This document shows, piece after piece, positions 1 through 9,404 of a DNA stretch of 37,454 bases (positions are counted from its first letter, which is position 1; each line of letters starts with the position of its first letter). The DNA is from Actinomycetota bacterium. GTDB lineage: Bacteria > Actinomycetota > Actinomycetes > S36-B12 > UBA5976. The notes under the pieces are model-generated. The model searched no databases and had not been told where the DNA came from. It was given only the letters and a program-made list of their open reading frames with translations. Where the stretch lies: NCBI GenBank assembly GCA_017853815.1, contig JAFMIT010000003.1, forward strand, positions 1 to 37,454. The letters run 5' to 3'. The position numbers and the translations under genes are program-made.

Positions 1-916
1 CACTAGGGATAGCTGACTGACCCCAACGCGCACCGAGCAAACCTCCCGCAATCGCCGCAACCGTGTCAGTGTCATTGCCGACTCGCACTGCACGCTCTAG
101 TGCAGCTTGAAAATGCTGAGCCGGGAAGATTCCCAGTTGTGGCAAATCTGCGGGAACTGGCGTGTGGAAAATTGCGGACCATGCAGCCTGGAATGCATGC
201 ACGACCCAGCCGTTGTTGGTGAACTCCCAGGCCTGTCGAGATTCCGCTTCATCGATGAGTGATGACCAACGCTGACGGCGAACGTCGTCGAGATACTCAA
301 GACCTACTCGTGGACCTTTGAGTTCGCCTGTCAAAATCGCATCTCGCATCGCCATGCACCACAGTGCACAGGCATCGGCAGCGTCCATGTCGCGATGGGT
401 GAGATCACTAATGGCACGAGCCGCACGCCATAGCTCATCGGGGGAGTCCAGAAATGCGAGCACCACAGGTGCGGTTCGCATCAGCGAGCCGTTGCCACCA
501 CTGTGCAAGTTTCGTTCGGCGAATGAAATTGCTGCCCTATTTGCTGCCTCCGCAGACAGTTCAGAGAGTCCACCCAACACAGCGCGAGTCTGATTGCCGA
601 CATCGGGAGCAGTCCTTGCCCACGTAGCCCAGGCGTTAACAATGTCGTCTTGAGCCTTCGAGTCGAGTAGGTCCGCACCGGTGGCCGCAACCTCCGCGAT
701 GCACAAAGCCATCGACGTGTCATCAGTCCATTCGCCGGCTTTGAAGCCGAAAGGGCCACCACCTTTCATGCGAATGGATTCGGTGTAGGGAACCCGCGGT
801 TGAAATTCGTAGCCCGCGCCAAGTGCGTCACCGCAGGCCGTGCCCAGTAAAAGTCCAATGGCACGATCCATTTGAGCGGTAGAAAGTTTTGGTCTGTGTG
901 TGTTGCGAAAGTTCAT
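1..916 (-). CDS. ADP-ribosylglycohydrolase family protein (3' end cut by window edge)
   Basis: Family members hydrolyse ADP-ribose bonds on proteins or small molecules using two Mg2+ ions, in the cytoplasm. The frame reads from MNFRNTHRPKLS at 916 and is still open at base 1. It shows the N-terminal DRAIGLLLGTACGDALG block, the metal-binding GEWTDDTSMALC motif, and near the left edge the second metal motif VRVGNDTDTVAAIAGGLLGA. About 305 residues are visible, so only the last few are missing. Start 916 is preceded by a GGGGGA ribosome-binding site; an internal ATG at 871 (MDRAIG) is the alternative. It is divergent from xylA across about 290 bp. Members beside sugar genes are common, but the substrate here is unknown. 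Confidence 0.9.
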   Translation of the reverse strand, partial: MNFRNTHRPKLSTAQMDRAIGLLLGTACGDALGAGYEFQPRVPYTESIRMKGGGPFGFKAGEWTDDTSMALCIAEVAATGADLLDSKAQDDIVNAWATWARTAPDVGNQTRAVLGGLSELSAEAANRAAISFAERNLHSGGNGSLMRTAPVVLAFLDSPDELWRAARAISDLTHRDMDAADACALWCMAMRDAILTGELKGPRVGLEYLDDVRRQRWSSLIDEAESRQAWEFTNNGWVVHAFQAAWSAIFHTPVPADLPQLGIFPAQHFQAALERAVRVGNDTDTVAAIAGGLLGARWGQSAIPS

Positions 917-1010
917 GCTGAAGTCCCCCTTTAGTTGTGAACAGAAACTACAACTCGAGCCTGACATTTTGGCTCACGCTTGTCCCGTCACCTGCAATGC
1001 AGACGAGTTG

Positions 1011-1038
1011 TTGACACGTTTGTCTCGAACAAGACAAA
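1011..1038. promoter_or_regulatory. inverted repeats in the divergent promoter region before xylA (candidate operator)
   Basis: A consensus -35 hexamer TTGACA (1011-1016) overlaps TGACA-CGTT-TGTCT (1012-1025). It is followed by a 7-bp-arm inverted repeat TTTGTCT-CGAACA-AGACAAA (1019-1038). A convincing -10 box at 17 bp is not visible. A longer-range pair, CAACTCG (951-957) with CGAGTTG (1004-1010), flanks it. The position between two divergent genes makes this the best candidate for regulator binding. The identity of the regulator is inference. Confidence 0.3.
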
Positions 1039-1205
1039 GCAAAGTTAAAGGACAAGTCATCGCAGAAGGTGTCGTCCGTTGGGAACAAAAATGGCTCTCA
1101 ATTTCCATTGATGGCACCTGTGGCTTGTGCTAATTTCCTGACAAATGGTTGGCAATTGTGCTGACCCTGTAGACGAACTTTTTCGGCCGAACATTGGATG
1201 CATTC

Positions 1206-2366
1206 ATGACACAACTGACTCCTCGCCCAGAAGATAAATTCACGTTCGGCATGTGGACCGTCGGCTGGCAAGCGCGCGATCCATTCGGTGACGCAACCCG
1301 CAGAGCGCTTGATCCGGTGGAGATAGTTGAGAACCTTGCACAGCTTGGTGCGTATGGGCTAACTTTCCATGACGACGATCTCATTCCTTTCGGCAGCGAT
1401 GAAGCAGCGCGGGCAAAATCGATTGCCCGCTTCAAGGAATCCCTCGCGGCGACGGGTCTAAAAGTCCCGATGGTGACGACCAATCTTTTCTCGCATCCAA
1501 TTTTTAAAGACGGTGCCTTCACCTCGAATGACCGCGATGTTCGGCGATATGCGCTTTCGAAAGTAATGCGTAATCTGCACCTCGCGGCCGAGTTGGGTGC
1601 CGAGACTTACGTCATGTGGGGTGGTCGCGAAGGTTCCGAAATGGATGCTGCAAAGGACGTTCGGCATGCTCTCGATCGCTACAAGGAAGGCGTTGACACG
1701 CTTTGCCAATTCGTGATTGATCATGGGTACTCAATTCGATTCGCTCTCGAACCCAAGCCCAATGAACCACGTGGCGATATCCTGCTTCCCACCGTAGGTC
1801 ATGCGCTGGCCTTCATTAACGAACTGCAATACCCAGAAATGGTCGGTCTAAATCCTGAAGTTGGCCATGAACAAATGGCGGGATTGAATTTTGTCCACGC
1901 AATTGCTCAAGCTCTATGGCATGGCAAGCTCTTCCACATCGACCTCAATGGTCAGCGTGGTATCAAGTACGACCAAGACTTTGTTTTTGGTCATGGCGAC
2001 TTGATGAACGCCTTCTTCCTTGTGGATCTCTTGGAATCAGCTGGCTATGCCGGTCCAAAACACTTTGACTACAAGCCAATGCGCACCGAAAATCTCGATG
2101 GTGTCTGGGCATCAGCTGCCGCAAACATGCGCACCTACTTGCTCCTCAAGGAACGTGCTCTCGCGTTTCGCGCTGATCCGCGCGTTCACACGGCTCTCGA
2201 ATTCAGCGGTCTGAATTCGTTGCAGCAGCCGACGCTTGCGCCGGGCGAGAGTTATCGCGACATCCCAGGAGTCGACGGCTTCGACGTCGAGGAATTGGGC
2301 AAGCGCGGATATGGCTACGTGCAACTCTCGCAGCTGGCTCTCGAGCACCTGCTTGGAGTGCACTAA
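1206..2366 (+). CDS. xylA: xylose isomerase
   Basis: Cytoplasmic enzyme interconverting D-xylose and D-xylulose with two divalent metals. The protein is of the short Streptomyces type: [20 protein letters not shown], 386 residues against about 388 usual. Visible catalytic and metal residues are the base His55 in [22 protein letters not shown], the metal ligands [26 protein letters not shown] and HFDYKP. ATG at 1206 is chosen because homologues begin there and GGA lies upstream; an in-frame TTG at 1194 would add four residues. Its stop TAA shares a base with the xylB ATG (TAATG), so the two are translationally coupled. The pair channels xylose into the pentose phosphate pathway. Confidence 0.97.
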   Translation: MTQLTPRPEDKFTFGMWTVGWQARDPFGDATRRALDPVEIVENLAQLGAYGLTFHDDDLIPFGSDEAARAKSIARFKESLAATGLKVPMVTTNLFSHPIFKDGAFTSNDRDVRRYALSKVMRNLHLAAELGAETYVMWGGREGSEMDAAKDVRHALDRYKEGVDTLCQFVIDHGYSIRFALEPKPNEPRGDILLPTVGHALAFINELQYPEMVGLNPEVGHEQMAGLNFVHAIAQALWHGKLFHIDLNGQRGIKYDQDFVFGHGDLMNAFFLVDLLESAGYAGPKHFDYKPMRTENLDGVWASAAANMRTYLLLKERALAFRADPRVHTALEFSGLNSLQQPTLAPGESYRDIPGVDGFDVEELGKRGYGYVQLSQLALEHLLGVH

Positions 2367-3784
2367 TGCTCGTTGCTGGCATTGACTCCTCAACCCAGTC
2401 ATGCAAAGTGCTCGTCGTCGACGCTGCGACTGGGAAGATTGTTCGCCAAGGTTCGGCTTCTCATCCAGAGGGCACCGAAGTTCATCCTCATCATTGGTGG
2501 GAAGCGCTGAAGCGTGCGATCGAATCTGCTGGTGGGCTCAGTGATGTCGGTGCACTTTCAGTTGGTGGCCAACAGCATGGCATGGTCTTGCTCGATTCTG
2601 CTGGTGAAGTGTGTCGAGAAGCATTGCTCTGGAATGACACCCGCTCCGCAGAGCAGGCGAATCAATTGGTCGAGCGTTTCGGAGCCAGTTGGTGGGCCCA
2701 GAACATCGGAAGTGTGCCCGTGGCGTCTTTCACGGTCACCAAGCTGGCATGGGTTGCACAGAACGAGCCAGAGATCGCGAGCCGCACGGCCGCTGTCTGC
2801 CTGCCACATGATTGGTTGACATACAAACTTCGTGGTGGCGCAGAACTCGCTCAGCGCGAAGGTCTCGAGGTATCGCTCACCACCGACCGAGGCGATGCCA
2901 GCGGCACGGGCTATTGGTCAACCACTACCGAGAGTTACGACCTCAATCTTGTGGAAACTGCGTTTGGACATAGACCGGTACTGCCTCGAGTGCTCGATGC
3001 TTGGGCAAGTGCCGGAAACGTCGATAGCGATGTTGCTCGCGAATTGGGCATACATCCAAACTGCTTGATGGGTGCTGGCAGTGGAGACAACATGGCCGCG
3101 GCGCTCGGACTCGGTGCAACACCTGGTAAAGGAATTGTCTCACTCGGAACTTCGGGAACGGTGTTTGCTTCTTCGTCGACGTCTACCCATGACGAGTCAG
3201 GAATGATTGCTGGCTTCGCCGATGCAACAGGCAACTTCCTGCCACTAGCTTGCACTTTAAACGCCACGCAAGTGCTCGATCGACTTCGCACTCTGACGGG
3301 TCTCGACTACGCACAATTCGATGCAGCTGCCCTCAGCATGGAGCCGGGTGCACATGGTTTGACACTGATTCCGTACTTCCAAGGTGAGCGCACCCCGAAC
3401 CGCCCGAATGCCACGGGCACTCTGCATGGAATGCGTCTCGACAATGTCTCTGCGGCACACATTGCACGAGCCGGAGTCGAAGCAATCATCTGCTCACTCA
3501 ATGATGCTCTCCTCGCGATTCGAGATTGTGGAGTGGAAGTCACGTCGCTGTCGCTTATTGGCGGCGGTGCAGCCTCGATTGCAACGCAGCAGATTGCATC
3601 CAGCATTTTCGGCGAACCCATCGCGGTGCCACCCACGAGCGAATACGTTGCCTTGGGAATGGCGCGACAAGCGGCGCACGTGGCTGGCGTGGACACGCAA
3701 ACGTGGCAGCTGGTTGGCGAGAGCCTGGTGCACTCGCCGAGCGCACCGCACGTCTTTCAGACCTACCAGCAGCTCAGAGGTTAA
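2366..3784 (+). CDS. xylB: xylulokinase, FGGY family
   Basis: Phosphorylates D-xylulose with ATP to xylulose-5-phosphate in the cytoplasm. It is 472 residues, normal for the family. N-terminal FGGY ATPase-fold motif GIDSSTQS lies at residues 5-12. The sugar-contact motif GGQQHGMVLLD is at about 67-77, the TDRGDASGTGYW block at about 172-183, and the catalytic aspartate in GSGDNMAAALG (Asp240). The phosphate-binding stretch VSLGTSGTVF and the adenosine-site motif SLIGGGAAS follow. It starts on the last base of xylA and ends 9 bp before the epimerase start, so the three genes form one operon. Confidence 0.96.
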   Translation: MLVAGIDSSTQSCKVLVVDAATGKIVRQGSASHPEGTEVHPHHWWEALKRAIESAGGLSDVGALSVGGQQHGMVLLDSAGEVCREALLWNDTRSAEQANQLVERFGASWWAQNIGSVPVASFTVTKLAWVAQNEPEIASRTAAVCLPHDWLTYKLRGGAELAQREGLEVSLTTDRGDASGTGYWSTTTESYDLNLVETAFGHRPVLPRVLDAWASAGNVDSDVARELGIHPNCLMGAGSGDNMAAALGLGATPGKGIVSLGTSGTVFASSSTSTHDESGMIAGFADATGNFLPLACTLNATQVLDRLRTLTGLDYAQFDAAALSMEPGAHGLTLIPYFQGERTPNRPNATGTLHGMRLDNVSAAHIARAGVEAIICSLNDALLAIRDCGVEVTSLSLIGGGAASIATQQIASSIFGEPIAVPPTSEYVALGMARQAAHVAGVDTQTWQLVGESLVHSPSAPHVFQTYQQLRG

Positions 3785-3793
3785 GGCGAGACG

Positions 3794-4618
3794 GTGCTGT
3801 TTATCAGTTCGGGCGAACACGAACTCTTCATTGATCCCACAAATGGCGGTCGCGTTGTGTCGTGGCAGATTGCTGGCGTCGATGTGCTCGCGCCAGTCGA
3901 AGAGGAACCCATCGAGGGCGGCTGGTATTTGATGGCTCCATGGGTCGGTCGACTCCGGGACCAGTCAGTGACTTTCGATAGTCACACCTTCCGGCAAGCA
4001 ATCAACTTCAGGGAATGGGCCATTCACGGCACTTTGCCGTTCGCCGAATGTCGAGTGCTGGCGCACTCTGACCGAGAAATAGTGATCTCTCACCAAACCG
4101 ATAAGCGCTGGCCAATTCCCGCAATGGTGACGCTTGCGTGGGAAGTCCATGAGTGGGGTGTGGAGACCAGAGCGAGCGTTTCAACGACAGAAGGAAGTTT
4201 TCCAGCGGCAGTGGGATGGCATCCGTGGTTTCGTCGAAATCTGGCGTTGGGAGACACGCCCGTCGGACGTAGTGCTGTTTACGGTTTCGATGCGAGTGCG
4301 CAGTTTGTGACGGATGAGAAATTTATCGTCACGGGTGAAACCGTGGACGTTGGCGTCAGTCCCTTCGACGATTCTTTTGTCGTACCCGACGGCAAGGCAC
4401 ACATCACGTGGCCCGGCTTTCGACGAATCGACATTGCGGCCGATGTGAAGTTCATGCATCTCTACGAAGCCAACGAATTCGTGTGCATCGAACCAGAAAC
4501 TGCCCCACCTAATGGCGTGAACTTGTTGGGCTCTGGCTACGGCCACATCGTCAGTCCTGGTAAACCACTCACCGCGCAAGCCGAATGGCGTGTGTCAGAG
4601 CATTCGGGACTGAACTAG
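3794..4618 (+). CDS. aldose 1-epimerase (galactose mutarotase-like)
   Basis: Predicted to interconvert alpha and beta anomers of a free aldose, here plausibly xylose for XylA. The protein is 274 residues and shows the family beta-sandwich landmarks: HGTLPF, the catalytic-histidine block GWHPWFRRN and the glutamate block CIEPETAPPNGVN. The start is GTG, preceded by AAGGCGAG right after the xylB stop. No signal peptide is present, so it acts in the cytoplasm. Its TAG stop ends at 4618 and the opposing GH28 stop begins at 4619. The two operons therefore converge with no spacer and no room for a terminator. Confidence 0.88.
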   Translation: MLFISSGEHELFIDPTNGGRVVSWQIAGVDVLAPVEEEPIEGGWYLMAPWVGRLRDQSVTFDSHTFRQAINFREWAIHGTLPFAECRVLAHSDREIVISHQTDKRWPIPAMVTLAWEVHEWGVETRASVSTTEGSFPAAVGWHPWFRRNLALGDTPVGRSAVYGFDASAQFVTDEKFIVTGETVDVGVSPFDDSFVVPDGKAHITWPGFRRIDIAADVKFMHLYEANEFVCIEPETAPPNGVNLLGSGYGHIVSPGKPLTAQAEWRVSEHSGLN

Positions 4619-6013
4619 TCAGTTCTCCGATACCGCTGGGAGGTGAGCCCGCGCCGCTTCACCGTGAAAGCGCTCAAGCACCAAATCTCGGACATCTACT
4701 GCTGCGACAGCATGTGCGTAACGGTTGGACGTCGCAGGATTCCACACAACCCGGCAATCCTCGAGTCGCACGTCCTCGGCTTGCATCAACTCAAACGCTG
4801 AGTGATCTCGGCGCAAGAAAGTTGTTTCGCCAGCAGGACGCAGGTCGATTCGAGGATCCCACTTCGACTGGGCCGACATCTCAACGCGAACGTGATTGAA
4901 GACGACTTCACGCACGAGTTCTGGGCGTTGCCCCCACACGAGTACACCAGCTTCAGAGCGGCACATAATGTTTGAGAAACAAATATTGCGGACTGAGCCA
5001 GCAAGTTTTCGTTCGGGATTGCCAGGATGAAGTTCTGATTCATCGTCCCATGCCGCCGCGGTTACGTGCAGAGGTTCCCCGTGACCCCACCAAGATTCGC
5101 TAAAGGTTCGAGTATTCACAATGCAATCGTTGACGAGCACATCACGAACTTGCCCGCCCTCACGTGGACGAATAGCAATACCGCGATGTGAATCCGTGAT
5201 GATGCAATCGCTGATGATCACTTGTTCAATGTCCGCGCAAGATTCTGTGCCAAGGGTGATGGCGCCGGACGTGGAGGTCATAATGCAGTGAGAAATCACG
5301 ACATTAGCGATAGGACCATACATGGCGGTTGCGGTACAAGTTTTGAGTGAAATGCAATCGTCGGCGGTGATCAATTCACAGTTAGTGATGCGGACGTTGT
5401 CACACCGGTCGATGTCAATGCCGTCGGCATTTGGCACCATCAGATCAGTCAAAATTCGAATGCCGTCGATGTTGCAGCCATCGCAGCCAGTCACTCGAAT
5501 GGCCCAAAACGCGGGATCCCTAAGAGTGAAGTCTCGCAGTACAACCGACTCACAGTCGATCAGAAAAATCGTGAAGGGCCGTTCTAGGTATTGGCTGCGT
5601 CCCCCCTCAGGTGCTCGCATTTCGTGAATGTACTGACCTCTGTCGAGGATAAAGCCATCCGCGTTACCTGAAATAGTTCCTTGACCCGTGATGGAAACTC
5701 CATGAGCTTGATATCCCACAATAAATGCGCGCTGGGGAAGAACTTCTTCAACAATCAGATTCTTTGTGATCGAAGGAACTGAGTGTTCAGGCAAATAGTC
5801 TGCATAGTTACTAGATGCATACAGTTCTGCACCCGGTTCGAGATGAAGTTCGATTCCAGCCTTCAGCTGCAAACTTCCGCTGAGAAAACGGCCGGCCGGA
5901 ATCGTGACTCGTCCACCGCCGCTGGCACTCACCGAGTCGATTGCCCGCTGGATAGACGGTGCATTGTTTGTTTCACCATCAGCAATGGCACCGAAATCAA
6001 GAATGGATGTCAT
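4619..6013 (-). CDS. glycoside hydrolase family 28-like protein (polygalacturonase fold), cytoplasmic
   Basis: A right-handed beta-helix GH28-type protein of 464 residues. MTSILDFGAIADGETNNAPSI is the usual N-terminal block with the DG..N..A.Q element. The acidic motifs NADGID (195-200) and ADDCIS (217-222) are present. The usual GHG region reads LGTES (about 254-258) and the RIK region reads RPREGG (282-287), so it is a divergent subfamily and pectin should not be assumed. There is no signal peptide, consistent with acting on imported oligosaccharides. ATG at 6013 overlaps the GH2 stop as ATGA; a GTG at 6040 is less likely. It is last in the LacI-ROK-GH2-GH28 operon. Confidence 0.85.
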   Translation of the reverse strand: MTSILDFGAIADGETNNAPSIQRAIDSVSASGGGRVTIPAGRFLSGSLQLKAGIELHLEPGAELYASSNYADYLPEHSVPSITKNLIVEEVLPQRAFIVGYQAHGVSITGQGTISGNADGFILDRGQYIHEMRAPEGGRSQYLERPFTIFLIDCESVVLRDFTLRDPAFWAIRVTGCDGCNIDGIRILTDLMVPNADGIDIDRCDNVRITNCELITADDCISLKTCTATAMYGPIANVVISHCIMTSTSGAITLGTESCADIEQVIISDCIITDSHRGIAIRPREGGQVRDVLVNDCIVNTRTFSESWWGHGEPLHVTAAAWDDESELHPGNPERKLAGSVRNICFSNIMCRSEAGVLVWGQRPELVREVVFNHVRVEMSAQSKWDPRIDLRPAGETTFLRRDHSAFELMQAEDVRLEDCRVVWNPATSNRYAHAVAAVDVRDLVLERFHGEAARAHLPAVSEN

Positions 6014-8457
6014 GAACCAAGCAATCTGTTGTGTGACCACACGATGTCCGCTAAGCGCGCCTTCAGCGGCTCGAGCGAAACCGGTGCAGTGATGTGGAAG
6101 GTAGTGGATTCATTCGGCAGGAGAGCAACAAACTGCTTATCAACTCTTGACCCTTCAACCACAATCTCTGGTAACAGGCACAGCTCGTGGATGAAATGAT
6201 CTGAGGTGACCGTCACGGTCGCCGAATTGCCAGTGACCTCGATTACTGACTGCACACGCTGAGGCAAGACGCCTTCCGCAGGTTGCATGGAGGCTCTGCG
6301 TGCTGTGCGGATGCCGTCAGCATCCACACAAACGAACGTGAGATTGTCAGCTGCAGCGAGACCAGGCAAGAGCTCATGAGTATCAAAACGCTTGGCTGAG
6401 TACGGTGGAACTTTGAGATGAACCTTTGCTTGTTCAGCCACGTCACCAGCGGAGTTGATAAGCCATAGATCGACTGGCGTGTCCCATTCATCCGCGGTGT
6501 CGTTGATGAGAGTCAGCGGCATACCGAAATCTGGCCTCGTCAAAATAACTGCCCTCGGACGGTAGGCCTCTTGCATCGCGTACCACGCAAGTTTGCGATG
6601 ACCGGTGTAATCGAGAACTGCCCAGCTGATTGCTGGCCACATGTCGTTGAATTGCCAGAGGATGGTCCCCGAGCACCGTTCATACAGGCTTCTAAAATGC
6701 TTCAAACCAGTTTGCACCGCACGTGCCTGAAGTAGCTGTGCGGCGAAGTACCACGCATGACCTTCGACTGGTGGGGTCTTCCATTCCCGATGAAGTCCCG
6801 CTGAAATCTTGTCCATGCCATCAAACGCTTTTTGGTGGATAGCTAAGTCCGGATCGCGCGAATCAAGATTGTCCTTGCCGATTGCCCTCGTCAGCATTGG
6901 CCATGAACCTGGCCCGTTGAAACCAAACTCGGCGGCGAAAGCGGGTGAATATTCTTCGTAACGCTCATAGCCGAGTTCGTTCCAGACGTCCCAAATGTGA
7001 TTGGTACCTGACTTGAAACTGCGAACGTCGTCAGAGTGCGACGAAAACGGCGAACCTGGAATGTAGGGACGCGTGCGATCGAGCCGACCGAGTACACCAG
7101 GGATTGTCTTGCGGTAAAAACTATCTCCCCAAGGTCGACCACCGAGGGGCTCTTGCCAACCCCAGTACTGGAATCCTTCGATGCATTCGTTACCTCCACA
7201 CCAGATGACCAAACTTGGGTGAGATTGCAGACGACGAACAGCCTCTTCGACTTCCAGCTCGACTTCTTCAAACATTTCGCTGGTCTCTGGGTACGCGGCG
7301 CAAGCGAAGAGGAAGTCTTGCCACACAACAACGCCTTCGGCATCACACAAGTTGTAGAAGTCTTCTGACTCATAGATGCCACCGCCCCAGACACGAATAC
7401 CGGTAATACCGACTTCGAGCATGTCATCCAAGCGCTGGCGGTAGCGCGCTAGCGTCACGCGAGTTGGGAACGGATCGTCTGGAATCCAGTTAGCACCGCG
7501 AATCCAGAGGCGTTCACCATTTACTTTGATGGCGAAAAGTTGGTCTTCGCCGATATCAGATGTATCGAGCTCAACTTTTCGAAATCCAACTGAGCGAGTC
7601 AAACTGTCGAGGACGTCCTCTCCATCAATCAGCTCTACAACGCAGGTGTACAGCTTCTGATCTCCACGTCCACGCGGCCACCACAACTGCGCTTGCGGAA
7701 CCGGCAGCGAATCAATCGTTTCTGACGTTGCGCTACTTTCGTTGGTCGCCAAGGTGACATCGCCATCACGCAGACTTACGCGAACCTTCAGGCCATCAGT
7801 CGATCCGTCGATCTTGAACGAGCCAGAAAGTACTGGCGTGCCATCGTGAACAGATCCAGCTACACCAAGGTCGGAGAACTTCGCACGCGACCACGTGTGC
7901 AACTCAACCGGCTTCCAAAGTCCTGAACTGATTGTGATGGGACCCCAGTCCCAGCCGTAGCTGCATGCCATCTTTCGTTGGTAGTTGTACGGCATGTCAT
8001 AAGGCCGCGGATACAAACCAAGCTCAGCAACATGCTTTTCAGCATCAGGCAAAGGCGCCTGAATTCTCACTTCAACATCGACATCGCCCACGGCAATCTC
8101 CGAGGAGATATCTACTGCATGTGTGCGATGCATGTTTTTGACCGACAAACGCGTGACACCATTAATCAAAATGTCTGCGACCGTATCGATTCCTCGAAAA
8201 ACGAGTTGCACAACATCGTTTCCGGGTCGGTGGTTGATTGTCGTTCGGTACGTTACGTCAGTTCGCCAGAGCCACTGCTGATCTGCTTCCCGACCGTCGA
8301 TAGAGATATCGTCGATAAGACCCGCCGAGATCAGATCCGTGTGAACACATCCAGGGACTTGAGCCGCGAGAACGGGCGGTAACTCTGGAGCACCTGCATC
8401 TTCATGCGGGCGCAGTGAAATCGTCCAAGATGAAGTAAGTGGCTCGCGCAAAACCAT
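6010..8457 (-). CDS. GH2 beta-mannosidase-like glycosidase
   Basis: Predicted exo-glycosidase removing terminal beta-linked mannose from oligosaccharides in the cytoplasm (no signal peptide, 815 residues). The GH2 architecture is visible: an N-terminal sugar-binding jelly roll (VPGCVHTDLISAGLIDD and WRTDVTY are typical of beta-mannosidases), an immunoglobulin-like domain, then a TIM barrel. The acid/base is Glu424 in WCGGNECIEG and the nucleophile is Glu510 in AAEFGFNGPG. Start ATG at 8457 has TTAGGAAA seven bases upstream. It follows the ROK kinase by 41 bp and is ATGA-coupled to the GH28 gene. Beta-mannosidase is the best call, though related GH2 specificities cannot be excluded. Confidence 0.9.
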   Translation of the reverse strand: MVLREPLTSSWTISLRPHEDAGAPELPPVLAAQVPGCVHTDLISAGLIDDISIDGREADQQWLWRTDVTYRTTINHRPGNDVVQLVFRGIDTVADILINGVTRLSVKNMHRTHAVDISSEIAVGDVDVEVRIQAPLPDAEKHVAELGLYPRPYDMPYNYQRKMACSYGWDWGPITISSGLWKPVELHTWSRAKFSDLGVAGSVHDGTPVLSGSFKIDGSTDGLKVRVSLRDGDVTLATNESSATSETIDSLPVPQAQLWWPRGRGDQKLYTCVVELIDGEDVLDSLTRSVGFRKVELDTSDIGEDQLFAIKVNGERLWIRGANWIPDDPFPTRVTLARYRQRLDDMLEVGITGIRVWGGGIYESEDFYNLCDAEGVVVWQDFLFACAAYPETSEMFEEVELEVEEAVRRLQSHPSLVIWCGGNECIEGFQYWGWQEPLGGRPWGDSFYRKTIPGVLGRLDRTRPYIPGSPFSSHSDDVRSFKSGTNHIWDVWNELGYERYEEYSPAFAAEFGFNGPGSWPMLTRAIGKDNLDSRDPDLAIHQKAFDGMDKISAGLHREWKTPPVEGHAWYFAAQLLQARAVQTGLKHFRSLYERCSGTILWQFNDMWPAISWAVLDYTGHRKLAWYAMQEAYRPRAVILTRPDFGMPLTLINDTADEWDTPVDLWLINSAGDVAEQAKVHLKVPPYSAKRFDTHELLPGLAAADNLTFVCVDADGIRTARRASMQPAEGVLPQRVQSVIEVTGNSATVTVTSDHFIHELCLLPEIVVEGSRVDKQFVALLPNESTTFHITAPVSLEPLKARLADIVWSHNRLLGS

Positions 8458-8498
8458 GATGTTTCCTAACTGGAGATGGAATGGAAAATTGCGTACTT

Positions 8499-9404
8499 TT
8501 AAAGCGCCGCTAAGGCAGCGCCGATAAGGCCAGCCTCAGATTCAAGTTTGGCTGGTCGAATATCTAGTCCCGAGAGAAACTCAATTCCTTCGGTGCGATG
8601 TTTCAGAGCTCTGCGAAGTGGTTCCCAGTAAATGTCACCAGCGCGAGACACGCCTCCACCGATCACCACGAGGCTGACATCAACGGTCGCAGCGACGTTG
8701 ACGATTCCAACAGCCAGCGAATCTGCACCATGTGCGATTGCGGCAATCGCAATGGCATCGCCGGCGCGAGCAGCGTCAGCCAAATCCATAAAGTCATCAG
8801 AGTCAGAAACCCAGCCATTATTTTTGGCCTGACGAACCATGTGTGGTCCACTTGCATAGACCTCAACGCAGCCACGCCGACCGCAAGGGCAGAGTTCGCC
8901 ATCAATCACGATGGTTGAATGACCAAAATAGCCAGCGTTGCCGGATTCGCCGACTTTCAGCTCACCGTCGAGCACAAGTCCGCCACCAATTCCAGTGGAC
9001 ACCACCATGCCGATCATGTTGCTGCTGCCAGCACCAGCGCCATAATGAAATTCAGCGTTTGTCATTGCAATGGCATCGCCATGCATCTTGACGCGCTCGC
9101 ACTCAAAAGTGCTGCGCAGAGAGTCAACCAAGGGAAAGTCTCGCCACACAGAAATGTTGACTGGGCTGACGGTTCCCTTGTCTACGTTGATAGGACCCGC
9201 CGAGCCAATGCCGATTCCCGTCATGGTGCCCGTTGTTGCACCAACGACGGATTTTGCTTCGACAACCAGTCGGTCCCAGAGCTCGTGTGCAGAGTTAGCG
9301 ACTGAAGAAATGCTCGAGGACTCAAGAAGTCTTCCGGAGAAATCCATTGATCCGATAGCGATCTTTGTTCCGCCAACATCAATACCAAGGATGTATTCGC
9401 TCAT
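8499..9404 (-). CDS. ROK family sugar kinase (candidate mannokinase or glucokinase)
   Basis: Cytoplasmic ATP-dependent hexose kinase of 301 residues. The N-terminal phosphate-binding motif GIDVGGTK (7-14) and the sugar/catalytic aspartate in HGDAIAMTNAE (Asp110) are present. The ROK zinc site comprises His162 in GYFGHS and cysteines 172, 174 and 179 in LCPCGRRGCVE. There is no N-terminal winged helix, so this is a kinase and not a NagC/XylR-type repressor. Its ATG overlaps the LacI stop as ATGA. With beta-mannosidase downstream and ManA in the same locus, phosphorylation of mannose is the likely role, but that assignment is contextual. Confidence 0.88.
   Translation of the reverse strand: MSEYILGIDVGGTKIAIGSMDFSGRLLESSSISSVANSAHELWDRLVVEAKSVVGATTGTMTGIGIGSAGPINVDKGTVSPVNISVWRDFPLVDSLRSTFECERVKMHGDAIAMTNAEFHYGAGAGSSNMIGMVVSTGIGGGLVLDGELKVGESGNAGYFGHSTIVIDGELCPCGRRGCVEVYASGPHMVRQAKNNGWVSDSDDFMDLADAARAGDAIAIAAIAHGADSLAVGIVNVAATVDVSLVVIGGGVSRAGDIYWEPLRRALKHRTEGIEFLSGLDIRPAKLESEAGLIGAALAAL

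Noticed and set aside
3384-3932. A 182-codon + strand open frame across the xylB/epimerase junction
   Set aside because: It is in an alternative frame of two well-supported genes; the composition is Arg/Ser/Cys-rich, as shadows usually are.
9401-9404. Possible frameshift between LacI and ROK genes
   Set aside because: The 4-base ATGA overlap is normal translational coupling. Both proteins are full length with intact domains.
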